Assembly (NCBI RefSeq): GCF_000002595.2
Contig: NC_057019.1
Location: forward strand, 3,534,368 to 3,598,367
Source of the DNA: Chlamydomonas reinhardtii
Taxonomy: Eukaryota; Chlorophyta; Chlorophyceae; Chlamydomonadales; Chlamydomonadaceae
Length of the DNA: 64,000 nt
Direction: 5' to 3'
The notes under the pieces: model-generated
What the model was told of the DNA's origin: nothing
Seen by the model: only the letters and a program-made list of their open reading frames with translations
Databases searched by the model: none
Position numbers and translations under genes: made by a program
Shown here: positions 1 through 19,306 of the stretch, piece after piece
How the letters are laid out: every line of letters starts with the position of its first letter
Numbering within the stretch: position 1 is the stretch's first letter

Positions 1-99
1 ACATCGGCTCTTGCGGCGCGTGTCGTCCTTGGGGTGAGCATCCCGAAACATCGCGTCACTGTCGCGCATCCAGTGTTTTAGCAGCGTCTGCAACACTTG

Positions 100-104
100 T
101 GTAA
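100..104 (+). terminator. TGTAA motif, possible poly(A) signal of a gene left of the window
   Basis: TGTAA is the usual poly(A) signal in Chlamydomonas-type algae. This copy lies just upstream of the proposed start of the WD40 gene and may end a plus-strand gene whose body is outside the window. Only the motif is seen. Confidence 0.3.
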
Positions 105-168
105 TTATCAGACTTGTCAGATGAAAATCATATAGCAACTACTGTGCTGGTTGCGTTCTATCAACGAC

Positions 169-9714
<9,546 letters not shown>

Positions 9715-11490
9715 TCTGCTGCGGCTGAGCTCGGGGGGGGCGCACCTATAGAGAGCTTGGAGCCAGCACCCCGCCGCTGCCCTCATGGCCGCGTAGGCGA
9801 CCACCGCCGAGTAGAAGTCCGTGAACTCGGACATGTTCAGCACGGAGCCTCGGCAGTGGCTGGCAGTTCCAGGGGCTGGCGGAGGTTCAGGTGCAGGCAG
9901 AACAACGTGGAGCTGGCACGGAGCTGGCGCGGAGCCTGGGAAGAGTACGCAGTGCTGGAGGAGGCTGCCTAGGGCGCCCATGCCGGTGTTGGTTGAGGTG
10001 GGTGCTTGCGGACCCAATAAGCGCCAGCCGCAGCGCCGAGCCGCGACCGGTGGTGGCCGGCGTGGAGCTGGAGGATGTGCATGGCCATGTGGCCACATGC
10101 TGATGGGGGTTCGTACGTACGGCGTGAGTTGCTGTTGGGTACGGCGCTGAGATATTAAGATGTGGCCGCAGTAGCGGCATAGCGGTATGTCGGCCGCGGA
10201 AATGACTGAACGGCCGTCGTGTGTGCTCCGCCCAACACCAACACATAATGGGTTAGCGAAAGACGGTTATGAGCGGGCACGAAGTAAGTTGAATGCTCAT
10301 ACGTTGATGCGCAAAGCGAGCCTGCGACTCGCGACAACGTTGAATCGCTCGAGCACCTGTCTGCCGGTCGCAACAAATACGGGAAGGGCAAGGGGGGACG
10401 TTGTGCATCTTTGTGGGTCGATGGCTGAACATGGTTTTCATGCAGTAAATGACGCAAGGGGACTGGAATCATTGTATGAAACTGTGATGCTGTCTACAAT
10501 AAAGAGCACGCGTATGGAAGGGCATCATGCGTGGCAAGGGCGATCGGCGGTGCGGCTGCATGTGTGAGCGTTGGGTATTACCATGGCCGGGCCTGCATGC
10601 GGGCAATCGGTACTGGCTTTGGTTGTCACAATAAATGGTGTTGTCATCTCTTTTTCAGTGGCTACTAGTGTCCGGGCAAGTTGGAGTGGCCTGGGTGCCG
10701 CAATACGTTGCATTCCGGCCAACGTGGCATGGGGCGGTGGGACGGTGGCGGGTGGGCAGAGAGCGCAAAGGTAAGCCATACGCGGAGCCATCATGGCCTG
10801 ATGGACTGCGGGCCACGCGCACTAGGTGTACAAGTTGCTGCTTGCGTGAGGCGAAACACGCATACAGCATACTGGCATACTTCTTTTGTGTGTGCAATGG
10901 ATAAGGCGGGTGCTTCTCACGCTGCCAACTGCCGTCAGCGACGGCCTGCGAGCGCATGAGGTCTGGGCAATGCGCAAGCGTCGTCAGGCATGCAGTAGAA
11001 GGTGCTGTCGTGTTGGTGCCTTGCGGGTGAAGCGCAGAGTCGGACTGCCCGCGCGCTGCCGGCGCATACGGCAAGTTGTTGGGTTGAGTGTGCAGTAAGT
11101 GCGGGCGCGGCACGCTGAAGGCCACTTGATGTACGGCGCAGACCGTGGCATGTGCCAAGAAATAAGGTGGGCCAATGCCGCCTCACCTGGAATCGGTGCA
11201 GGTGCAGGCCAGGAACCAAAGTTGGCTGTGTCACACAGTGCTGTCGCGTGGTGTTGTATCGCCTGGCGGATTGGAACGGGAACGCCTGCAGGGCGCCTGG
11301 GCATGGCTGAGCGTTGAAGCTGGAAACTTCAGTCTCAAGGACCAGTGCTGATTGTGCTGCTGTTCATGGGGTATAGAATGATGGAATGCAACTACCGCGT
11401 GCTTGGTTCAATGTTTGAGTACAAAAAATACAATGGCGTGCACCACCATGCCGCACGATGAGGATTACCGTACTGATATGAGTTCTTTCT
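9715..11490. other. 3' UTR and intergenic stretch with no recognised gene
   Basis: Follows the stop of the WD40 gene. No open frame here gives a recognisable protein or splices into one, and I see no TGTAA signal. Part is presumably 3' UTR. Codon use and composition drift to lower GC than in the flanking genes. Confidence 0.5.
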
Positions 11491-11499
11491 GTCTATGCG

Positions 11500-12080
11500 A
11501 AATTGCGAATTCCGAACATTGCCGCGTTGATGAAGAGTTGCGTGCCGCAGTGGGTACATAATGATGGAATGATGGAGCCACCATTGGAGATAACCCGATC
11601 CACCCCTCCCACCACCCCGGTTGCCCCGCCACCCCAGTTGGCGAGCGGTTGTCGAGCCTTGCCGAGCGCGCCTGGCTGGTCCGGTACTCGTCGATGATGA
11701 ATATGTGCCGCACGTAGCGCTCCCGGAGCAGCCTCACCAGCAGCCCTGTCGATGTGCCGCCGCCCTTGAACGAGATTGGCCAGATTGGCCCAGCACTGTG
11801 GGCGCCGCTGACACTCCAGCTTTCCCAGGCCCATGATGACGTTTGACTGCGCCGGGTCCGGCAGCGCCCAATCACCCAATGGCCCGCGATCCGCTCTGCC
11901 ACCCGGTGCAGCGCCCGGTCGCGGCACCGATAAGCGTCCAGGCGCTTACAGCGGTAGGCAGGATTGTGGTAGTACTATAGCACGCCCACCACCCGAGCGG
12001 CCGAGCCCCGGCCCCACCCCTGCCGCTGCCGCTGCAGCGCCGGTGCCAGTAAAGAGGTACCGCACCCGCTGCATGTGCAA
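11500..12080 (-). pseudogene. Decayed Fanzor/TnpB-like nuclease copy A
   Basis: Read right to left, it follows the order of the better-preserved copy at 16.7-17.6 kb. RVRYLFTG near 12050 matches RLRYLFAS. CRDRALHRVAERIAG near 11910 matches QRDRALHRVAKQLTG. LLRERYVRHIFIIDEYRTSQ near 11690-11740 matches LLRERYAKHVFIIDEYKTSK. A short C-x2-CG knuckle (CTHCGTQ) near 11550 is followed by a degraded INAAMFGIRN in place of NRDVxAANVIR. It is broken: at least one in-frame stop replaces a conserved Trp, the donor after the DEYRTSQ block is lost, and the zinc-finger region is shortened. The homology between the two copies is direct; assignment to Fanzor rests on the DE-Y-x-TS, zinc-knuckle and NRDxxAAN pattern. 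Confidence 0.65.
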
Positions 12081-12224
12081 TCGGCTGGAAGCTGTGGCTG
12101 CAGTTGGTACGCCTGTAGCCCAGGTTCCCTCGCCAAGTCGCCAGTTGCTGCATCTCCCAGAGCCGCTGTTTCCGCGCCGGCGCCTTGGCCCGTGGCTGCC
12201 AGTGCTTGCCGCCACATGGGCTCG

Positions 12225-12580
12225 TATCTTCCATCTACGCTGTAGAAATTTGCCCCAAATCCGCCGAAGGCGGAGAAATAGTTTGGGGTTTGGGGCCGCG
12301 CATCTACGGAGTGTAGACGTTTGGGGCGGATTTGGCCAGGGGAACCCCTGGATTTGGCCAGGGGATTTGGCCAGGGGAAGGGGAACCCCTGGATTTGGCG
12401 GTATCTTAGACAGGGAGCGTAGATGTTTTGGGGTTTGGGGGGCGTGCCCGTGGGGCGTGCCCCTTAGGGTAATTATCTGGGCGTAGATGGCGCGGGAGGG
12501 GTCGTCTACGCTGTGTAGACGCCGGGGGCCTAAAGCCATCTACAAGATACCGGCACTGACATGGCACGTAGACGGTACTT
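12225..12580. repeat. Repeat island with TTTGGGG, GGGGAACCCCTGG and GTAGAC palindromes
   Basis: A non-coding block of short interleaved repeats: TTTGGCCAGGGGA three times, GGGGAACCCCTGGATTTGG twice, and GTAGA/TCTAC inverted motifs recurring through the block and near both edges. It resembles a MITE or nested short-repeat cluster. No transposase frame is present. It sits immediately beside Fanzor copy A and could be the end of the same element. Confidence 0.55.
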
Positions 12581-12940
12581 CCAGCTAACCAGCAACTTGT
12601 CAATACAGTAACTCCGGCGTTTGACCAGCCGCGCGGTCACGCACTGCCGTTGCAAATTGCTTCCCCCTGCTGTGGCCTTCATCTGCTGGGGTCTGGGAAT
12701 CAGCTGCACCCTATGGGACTCCACCAACTTGCCTAAACCCTGTCCCATCACACACGATTCGTGCCAGAAGCTGACCGCTGCGCAATACGTTGCGCTCACA
12801 ACCGCATAAGGGCACATATATGATTATTTATGCATGCGTGTTCAAGACATTGCCTGCGCTGTTGCTGATATTGCGTACATTCACCGCAAAGCTCCGTTCC
12901 AGTGAGGCCCAAAGCTTTTTGGCCGTTCAAGGTTTTGTTT

Positions 12941-15606
12941 ATGGCGGCACTGCTAAATCTTAATTTGCGGGCGCTCAAATACCCGCAAGTGCCCGTGGAC
13001 CTAGCCGATGCCGACCAATTAAGGAAGCTTGTGATATGGCTGGAAAACCTCAAGGTAAATTACATGCCGCACGCTGCCCCTGGTAACACCCGGACCTTGC
13101 ACCCCAAGGACGGAGTCCACCTGCCCGGGCCTTGCGCATCGCACGGTCGAGTGCCACACGGGGTTGGTGCAGCTGGGCTGAGTGGGTTCACGCCCGGCGT
13201 CGCTTGCCGTGGATGCCCCCAGCGGGTACTAAAGGGGACTCCCGATATGTAACAGAAGGGCATATGAGCGGAGTTGTTCTACGGTGCGCGTGAGCCGCAA
13301 CGGCGTGATGTACCGTAGTGTGAAACCACGGCACTTGTGTCAAACCTGCAATGCCCGCACATTGACTCAGATTCGAGAATACAAGATTGTGGACCGTAAA
13401 GGTCTGGCTGACACGGCGTCTCCGGGCTGGGATGCGGCGTTTGCAAAGGTTGGTGCTGCCGTCTGTGCTGACCCCAACTCACCTTGTGTTCGGTCCCCTC
13501 CTGTCATGTAGAGCGCACGATGCCAGGTGCCTGAACTTGAGCTGTCCTGACCGTCTTGACTCTTACTGCTGCCATGAAGTCGACATGCCTGCGAGACAGG
13601 CTTCGAAACCGGGTGTTCAGCTGCCTGGGTGCTAGGGGGTCTGGGTGCAACAGCCTCGGGCCGCACGTGCCCCTGTGCCTGGCGGCGCTAACATCGCGAG
13701 CCCATGCCTGCCAGCCGCCTCCCACCCCCACACCAATTTGTCCCTACCCCCCTCTCTCAATCACTCACTCCTACTGCCTCTACCCTGCGATGCCATGTTT
13801 TTGACAGTACCTGAAAGACCTGGACTGCCCGGTGCCGCCTGGTGACCAGCGAGCAGCCGTGGAGTGGCTGGTGGGGTTCGCAGTCAACCTGGACTATGAA
13901 GACAACGGTGCGGGCGTGGCGTGGCGATGCGGGGATCGGGCGATGCGGTGAACGGCGATGTGGTGAATGGCGATGTGGGTCGTGCAGGAAACCACTTGAA
14001 GCGGACTCTGAAATGCCGCCGATGGCCCCATGCAGCGGACAAGATGAAGGCGCCAGAGGCTGCCGGCAAAGCAAACCCCGCATCCGCGGGCGCCTCCAGC
14101 TCCGCCGCCAGCACTTCGGCGACATCGCAGCCGGGCAAGAGCTCTAAAGCGGACGAGGGGGCTTTCAGTGACTGTGAGTCTGGTGGCAGAACCCAACTTG
14201 CGGTGAACAGCTCCGCTTGCGGTGCCCCCGCCGCGTTCCCACCCGCCTGACCAGACTTGGACCTTGCTGGTGCCGACCCTGAGCATGCAGCCCTGCCGGT
14301 TCAACTCCTTGACTCTCTAACATCGTGGCTGTCTGCTGCCTTACTCGCTGCTGCCTGCTGCCTGACTCGCTGCTGCTTTCGGCGGCGCCGCAGTGGACGA
14401 CCCACAGGTGGCTGCGGCGGTGCTACAGCTCATACGCGCCGCGCAGGTGCCCTGGTGCGGTGGCGGCGAGGGCGGCGACCAGGCGGACGTCGTGTCAGCA
14501 ATGCAGGTGGGGGCAGGCTGGTGGGGAAGATGGGAAGCTTTAAAAGCGTGAGGGCGTAGCGGTTTAGGAGGAGCGGGCAGGGCTTGTAAGTATATGCAAG
14601 GCGGTACGGAGCTTTGGTACGGACTCCTGTTTCAACCACATGCCGCGCGTCCCCTGCATAGATGAGCTGCAATTAGGGCTGGACGGGACGGTGAACACTG
14701 CTGTGCAATGCGTGTCCGCGTCTCATGCAAGTAAATCATCTTCGATATCATGCCCGTTGCGCCGATGCCTGTCTGCACGCGCCGGCACGCAGGCGGCGGC
14801 CGAGCGGCTGGCGTGCCAGGTGGGGCCCGCGCAGCGGCCGGGCGTGTGGCGGCCGGAGGGGCCGGCGGCGCAGTGCCTGGCAGAGGTGCCGCTGGGCTTT
14901 GAGGTGCAGGGTGAGTGGCGGCGGCGGAGCTGGGGCGTGGAGCGGAAAGCCTCGGGAACGGGGCTGGGATGTAACACAGACGGGGAGGAAGCGAGCTAGG
15001 CAGAGAATTGTGGCTGATTGGCCTGGTCCGTGGGGCTACGCCCGAGTCCTGGCACTCCCACATCGCTTCGGATCATGTGGTCCGTGTGCGCAAAACACCC
15101 ACCAGTCATGCAAGGCAAAAAGCTACCACTCTGACTCCACCAGCGCCGGGGCCCCTCCCCAAATCCTGAACCTGCCCAAATCCCAACTATGGCAATCGTG
15201 CCTGGACTCCCTCCAATGCACGCTCAGGCGAGGCGCTGTCTTCCGCCGCCAAGGTGCTGCGGCTGCTGTACATTCGTGACCTGAGGCGGCTGCAGAGCCA
15301 GATAGACCACGCCGTGGTGGACATGCAGGTGGGCGCGGCTGTGGGGGTGGATAGACCGGTGTGTGCCCGAGCCCAAAGGAAGGAGTGGGCTCGAGGTTCC
15401 GAGCCCAGAAGTTGATTGGAGCGCGCCCAATTGTCATCTTTCATTGCCAGATTTCGACATCATTAGCAACTCCAACGCCAAGGCCACCCATGCTTTGAAG
15501 CTGCTGCCGGAATGCACAACTGTCTCCGCCGCACGCACCCCGCCCCCCTCAGGAGTACACGGCCAATCCCAAGACCGACTCCAGTCTGGGCAAGGTCGGC
15601 CGCTGA
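12941..15606 (+). CDS. RTRAF / hCLE (C14orf166, CGI-99) homologue
   Basis: Exons 12941-13054, 13371-13448, 13808-13907, 13988-14173, 14394-14506, 14793-14910, 15228-15328, 15553-15606; 287 aa against 244 in human. The spliced protein follows RTRAF end to end: LRKLVIWLENLK / IREYKIVDRKGL / YLKDLDCPVPPGDQ, RAAVEWLVGFAVNLDYEDN, LDDPQVAAAVLQLIRAA, then ERLACQVGP, EVPLGFEVQG, AAKVLRLLYIRDLRRLQSQI and a final ANPKTDSSLGKVGR. Exon 4 inserts an Ala/Ser-rich linker of about 50 residues absent in animals. In animals this protein belongs to the tRNA-ligase complex and shuttles RNA; the same role in the alga is inferred. The ATG at 12941 matches the family's start. No TGTAA was found downstream. Confidence 0.93.
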
Positions 15607-16690
15607 GGCCCCCCCTGCAGACTTCAACCGTTGAGGACCGCTGCACAGCGACCGCTGTGGGCCGCTACAAACGGCGGCCACTGCGGCTGTTGGCGGAGAC
15701 CTGGGGACCAGGCCATACGGGGGAAGCGCTTTTGTTTTGGCATGAGCGGCGGCCGGGTGGTGCAGGGCCAGCGCTGTGCGGGCGTGCTGTCGATACATGG
15801 TATACGGAAGGGCAATGGTGGATGGCCGTCGCTCTCAATGATGAGGGGGACACAGGTGCATGTTACGACGGACCTATGGCGCATGATGCCGCTTGGAGTT
15901 TTGCCTAGGCCTGGACTCCCCACGGGACTTGACAAGTGCCAAGTGGAGGAGCTCTCTGCGATTCTGCTTGGACGGGCGTGCGGCGTGCGGGGCACGAGCG
16001 AAGGGTTCCAAGGGGGCGAGAGGTGTTGAACGGTTGTGCATACGTGGGGGGATGCAGAGCTGCGCACGACATGGTTACATCTTGATTTGCAGCCAGCAAC
16101 GTTTCATGCCAGTGTGCCGCGGCCAAGCAGTCGGCCTGTCCGACAGACGTTGCACGAGTTTCTGCACGCTATCCGTGCTTGCTGCCAGATCTCCACAATC
16201 GGTTTAACCCTGGACGCAGCCTGGCCTAACTCTTGCCTCTCTCAAAGGCCGGCCACAACTGGCACTGCCCGACTCCCGGCTACCCAGCCGTGACTACCGT
16301 AGTTATGAAGGCCAGTACGGTTATTGACGTGCGTTGCGGAACTAATGCGTACGTAGACCAGAGCGGAAGGCGCGCGTACGGTGTGGCGCGCAGGGAGCTT
16401 TCCCTGGGTTCTGACTGAGCGCATACGCACCACTACAGCATTCCCAAACAAGGAGGTGGCTGCCTTATGGCAGGAAAAGGGCTGATCCCGGGTCGTTATC
16501 AACCCAGCCACCTTGACGCGGGCGCCTACTAAGCACACGCCTCTATGTTGGGGGCCTTTGGCATCCCCGCAAATCCGGACGTGGCCGGTTGGGTGGGGTG
16601 CACAGTCCGTGCTAACCCGCAGCTAACAAACTAGTCACGTCACTCGCCGCCAATCGACACGTGCACCCTCAGCCCCATGCCCTGCTAGCG
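15607..16690. other. Intergenic stretch between RTRAF stop and Fanzor 3' end
   Basis: Holds the 3' UTR of the RTRAF gene and the region downstream of the minus-strand Fanzor gene. No convincing protein was found. In TnpB/Fanzor systems the guide RNA is usually encoded next to or overlapping the nuclease 3' end, so the 16.2-16.7 kb part is the place to look for one; no such RNA is recognisable by eye. Confidence 0.4.
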
Positions 16691-16702
16691 CCGTTCAGGC
16701 TC

Positions 16703-17623
16703 TCAGCCCGGCCCCGCCTCCGCCGGCGGCCATGGCGGCCGCTGCAGCTTGGTCGGCCGCTCGAAGCCCATCAGCTTCAGCAGGAGGAGCACACGGATCA
16801 CGTTGGCGGCGGAGACGTCGCGGTTCTGGGGATGGGGAACGGGGAGGAAGAGGAGAGCGCACATGAGCTGTCCCAACCGTCAACCTGTCAATCAATCCGT
16901 CCCCAGTGCCCAGCCGTCCCCGCACATGCACGGTCCTCACCCAGGTCGTCAAGCAGTCGTTGCAGACTTTGACCGACCAGGGCCGCTGCCCCTCCTTCAG
17001 CCCCCCAAGCCGCTTGATGGCCATCTCCTGACACCCGCAGTTGTAGCATGTCTGCATGGCCGGGAGGGTGGGAGGGAGGGGGGCCACACAAGGGCTTCCG
17101 CTAAAGCCAGGCACAATCCCACTCAACCCACCCACCTTGGAGGTCTTGTATTCATCGATGATGAACACATGCTTGGCGTAGCGCTCACGGAGCAGCTTGA
17201 TGAGCCGCCCCGTCGGCGCGCGCCCGCCCCTGACGGAGATGGGGGAGCCGCCCTTCCCTCCCTGGAAGGCCCACGAACCCCACCCCACCACCACCTCCTC
17301 CTTGGGCCTGCCGCCTGTGAGCTGCTTGGCGACGCGGTGGAGCGCGCGGTCGCGCTGGATGAACGCAGCCCAGCGCTTTCGGCGGAAGGCGGAGAAGTGG
17401 TAGTGCCACAGCACGTGCACTGCGCCCCGGGGCCCCGCCTCTGCCGGCCCCGCCGCCTCCACCTGCCCCGCCGCCTGCCCCGCCGCCTGCCCCGCCGCCT
17501 GCCCCGCCGCCTGCCCCGCCGCCTGCCCCGCCGCCTGCCCCGCCGCCTGCCCTGCCGCCCCACTGGCGAAGAGGTAGCGCAGGCGCTCTTCAAACCGGGC
17601 CGCCGACGCGGTCGCCGCCGTGG
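16703..17623 (-). pseudogene. Fanzor/TnpB-like RNA-guided nuclease, 5'-truncated (copy B)
   Basis: Three joined blocks on the minus strand: 17623-17136, 17051-16941 and 16825-16703, ending in TGA. The first holds a (AAGQ)n linker, HYHFSAFRRKRW, QRDRALHRVAKQ, EEVVVGWGSWAFQGGKGG and HVFIIDEYKTSK with the presumed second RuvC acid (E). The second is a zinc finger: CYNCG ... KVCNDCLTTW. The third opens NRDVSAANVIRVLL, the third RuvC motif with its D. Order and spacing fit the Fanzor C-terminal half. The N-terminus with the first RuvC Asp is missing because the frame runs into the inverted duplication at about 17624. Splice sites are intact (GTGGGT, GTGAGG donors; CAG acceptors), so this half looks recently functional. 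Fanzors are eukaryotic TnpB relatives carried by transposons; the host element type is not visible. Confidence 0.8.
17462..17558 (-). repeat. 12-bp minisatellite encoding (AAGQ)n in the Fanzor gene
   Basis: About eight tandem copies of a 12-base unit (GCGGCGGGGCAG on the minus strand), keeping the Fanzor frame open as Ala-Ala-Gly-Gln repeats. The decayed copy A has an Ala-rich linker at the same place. Confidence 0.9.
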
Positions 17624-18017
17624 GCCGGCGGCGCTGCAGGGCAGCTGGGGGGTGGCGGCAGTGTGGAGCTGAGCCTGACCAATTGCCGTACTCAGGAGAC
17701 CCTGCGGCTGTGGTTCAGCCCAGACGCACTTGGCGGCGCAAGCGAGGTGAGAGCTCGTGTAGAGTGCCGTCAGGCGTCCGCGAAGACACCGAAACCGCGA
17801 AGTTGCCACCTTATATGTGGGTTTAATAGCTGTTGGAGACATCGTCCTGAGCGCCTCCTGTCGGACCTGCCTTCTGAGGCCCTCCCCTCCCGGCTGTGCT
17901 GGTGTGGCCCCGCAGGAGCAGTGGGTGGTGATGGTGGGGATGGCGGGCGTGGGCGACTGCGTGCGCATTGCCTCGGCGCGACGGGTGGGCATGCGGCCGC
18001 TGCGGCCGCAGGACTGA
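17624..18017 (+). pseudogene. 3' fragment of the BTB-SPRY gene in the left arm
   Basis: Carries the end of exon 10 (to 17746, ...FSPDALGGASE) and all of exon 11 (17916-18017, EQWVVMVGMAGVGDC...RPQD and stop) with the intervening intron and its splice sites. All upstream exons are missing, so it cannot make the protein alone. One coding difference from the intact gene is seen (LRLWF against LRLRF). Confidence 0.9.
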
Positions 18018-18851
18018 TGATGTATCGTGGGGAGCAGCGGCGCCCTAAGGGTGCTAGGGATGGCGCAATGGGACAGGCCTCGCATAGCTTGCAGTTTGGT
18101 TGCTGCGGGTGGGCAGTTGGTGCGGGGGAATAAAAAATAGTATGATGGGGTTCTAGGACAGCTCCGACTAATCCCCAACTAACTCGTGTACGGCACCCCA
18201 ACCCCCCTCAGCCGTACAGGAGGTAGCATGGCAGTCGGCAGCTGCGCGAGTGTGAGCAGGTAGTTGTACGGCGGCCCGGCTTGGAAGCTACCTGACTGCA
18301 GTGACGCACACGTGCAGTTGGCGCTAGTCGACAGGCGCGCGAGTGGGAGCTGGCAGTTGAGCGCGCACGCGTGTGGGAAGCTGCGTCTGAGCACGGTGGA
18401 GCATGGCGGGTGTGCCGGTTGGCGCGGCGCGCGAGTGGGAGTGCATAGTCGTGCGCGCGCCGTCTGGGAAGCTGCGTGTGTGAGCTGCGTGTAAGCTCAG
18501 AGAGACGTATGGGGCTGACCCGGTTTCCATGAGCTGCCTCTGGGCGCACACGGTTTCACACGGTTGACAGTTGGGCTGCAGCGCGGGCGGGGCTCGCTGG
18601 AATGCATGAAAGTCGCTGGTGGACACGCGCGGGCGGGGCGGACACGCGCGGGCGGGGCGCGGGAACTCGGAAAAAACTGGCGGGGAATTCACGCAAAACT
18701 CGCGCAAAACTTGGGCGAATTTCCGGCAAAACTCGTGAGTCGCACCAGGCTGCGACAGCGGCATATAATTGCAGAGTTAGGTTGTGAGATATATAAACAT
18801 GGATGCATCAGGTTACTTTCATCGCTTGTAATCACAACTCGCTCCTCGCTG

Positions 18852-18929
18852 CACGCACCCACAGCATACGTCTGATACACGCACCCACAGCATACGTTTG
18901 ATACACGCACCCACAGCATATGCTTCTAC
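18852..18929. repeat. 26-bp tandem repeat, three copies
   Basis: Unit CACGCACCCACAGCATACG plus TYTGATA, at 18852, 18878 and 18904; mirrored in the right arm at about 19370-19445. Lies in the 3' flank of the duplicated gene end. Confidence 0.85.
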
Positions 18930-18940
18930 TCTGAGCGAGC

Positions 18941-19206
18941 GGAGTCGCGGGTACTTTGCTCAAACCTTAAGATTTTTCCGGGCGACGAGACTGCGCAACA
19001 TGCAGCTGACCAGCTGGAGTCGCGGGTACTTTGCTCAAACCTTAAGATTTTTCCGGGCGACGAGACTGCGCAACATGCAGCTGACCAGCTGGAGTCGCGG
19101 GTACTTTGCTCAAACCTTAAGATTTTTCCGGGCGACGAGACTGCGCAACATGCAGCTGACCAGCTTGGAGTCGCGGGTACTTTGCTCAAACCTTAAGATT
19201 TTTCCG
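18941..19206. repeat. 75-bp satellite, about 3.5 copies, running into the gap
   Basis: Units begin GGAGTCGCGGGTACTTTGCT at 18941, 19016, 19091 and 19167; the last junction has one extra T. The array is cut by the run of N. The far side restarts with an inverted partial unit. Confidence 0.95.
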
Positions 19207-19306
19207 NNNNNNNNNNNNNNNNNNNNNNNNNNNNNNNNNNNNNNNNNNNNNNNNNNNNNNNNNNNNNNNNNNNNNNNNNNNNNNNNNNNNNNNNNNNNNN
19301 NNNNNN
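19207..19306. other. Assembly gap (100 N)
   Basis: Exactly 100 N, the convention for a gap of unknown size, at the centre of the palindrome and inside the 75-bp satellite. True length and orientation across it are unknown. Confidence 0.98.

Larger units (their letters stand above)
17624..19206. repeat. Left arm of inverted duplication
   Basis: Near-identical, inverted copy of about 19307-20666. Only a few single-base differences are visible, for example TTATATG against TTTTATG in the arm's intron. It contains the last part of exon 10, intron and exon 11 of the BTB-SPRY gene plus its 3' flank, then a 26-bp x3 repeat and a 75-bp satellite up to the gap. The outer edge at about 17624 (GCCGGCGGCG) abuts the truncated Fanzor gene. 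Confidence 0.93.

Noticed and set aside
9780-9835. Minus-strand peptide SEFTDFYSAVVAYAAMRA resembling the DFTDFYAS motif of fumarylacetoacetase
   Set aside because: Only a dozen residues match; no catalytic neighbours or splice-compatible exons are found on either side. Probably chance in a 3' UTR.
17624-18017. A separate plus-strand gene in the left arm
   Set aside because: It contains only the last exon and part of the previous one of the BTB-SPRY gene; no start or upstream exons exist.
17123-18178. Long Arg-rich minus-strand open frame
   Set aside because: It is another frame of the Fanzor block and the inverted arm, made of RRRG repeats from the 12-bp minisatellite; it matches nothing.
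18852-19206. CRISPR-like spaced repeats
   Set aside because: The repeats are head-to-tail without unique spacers and lie in a eukaryotic genome, so they are satellite DNA.
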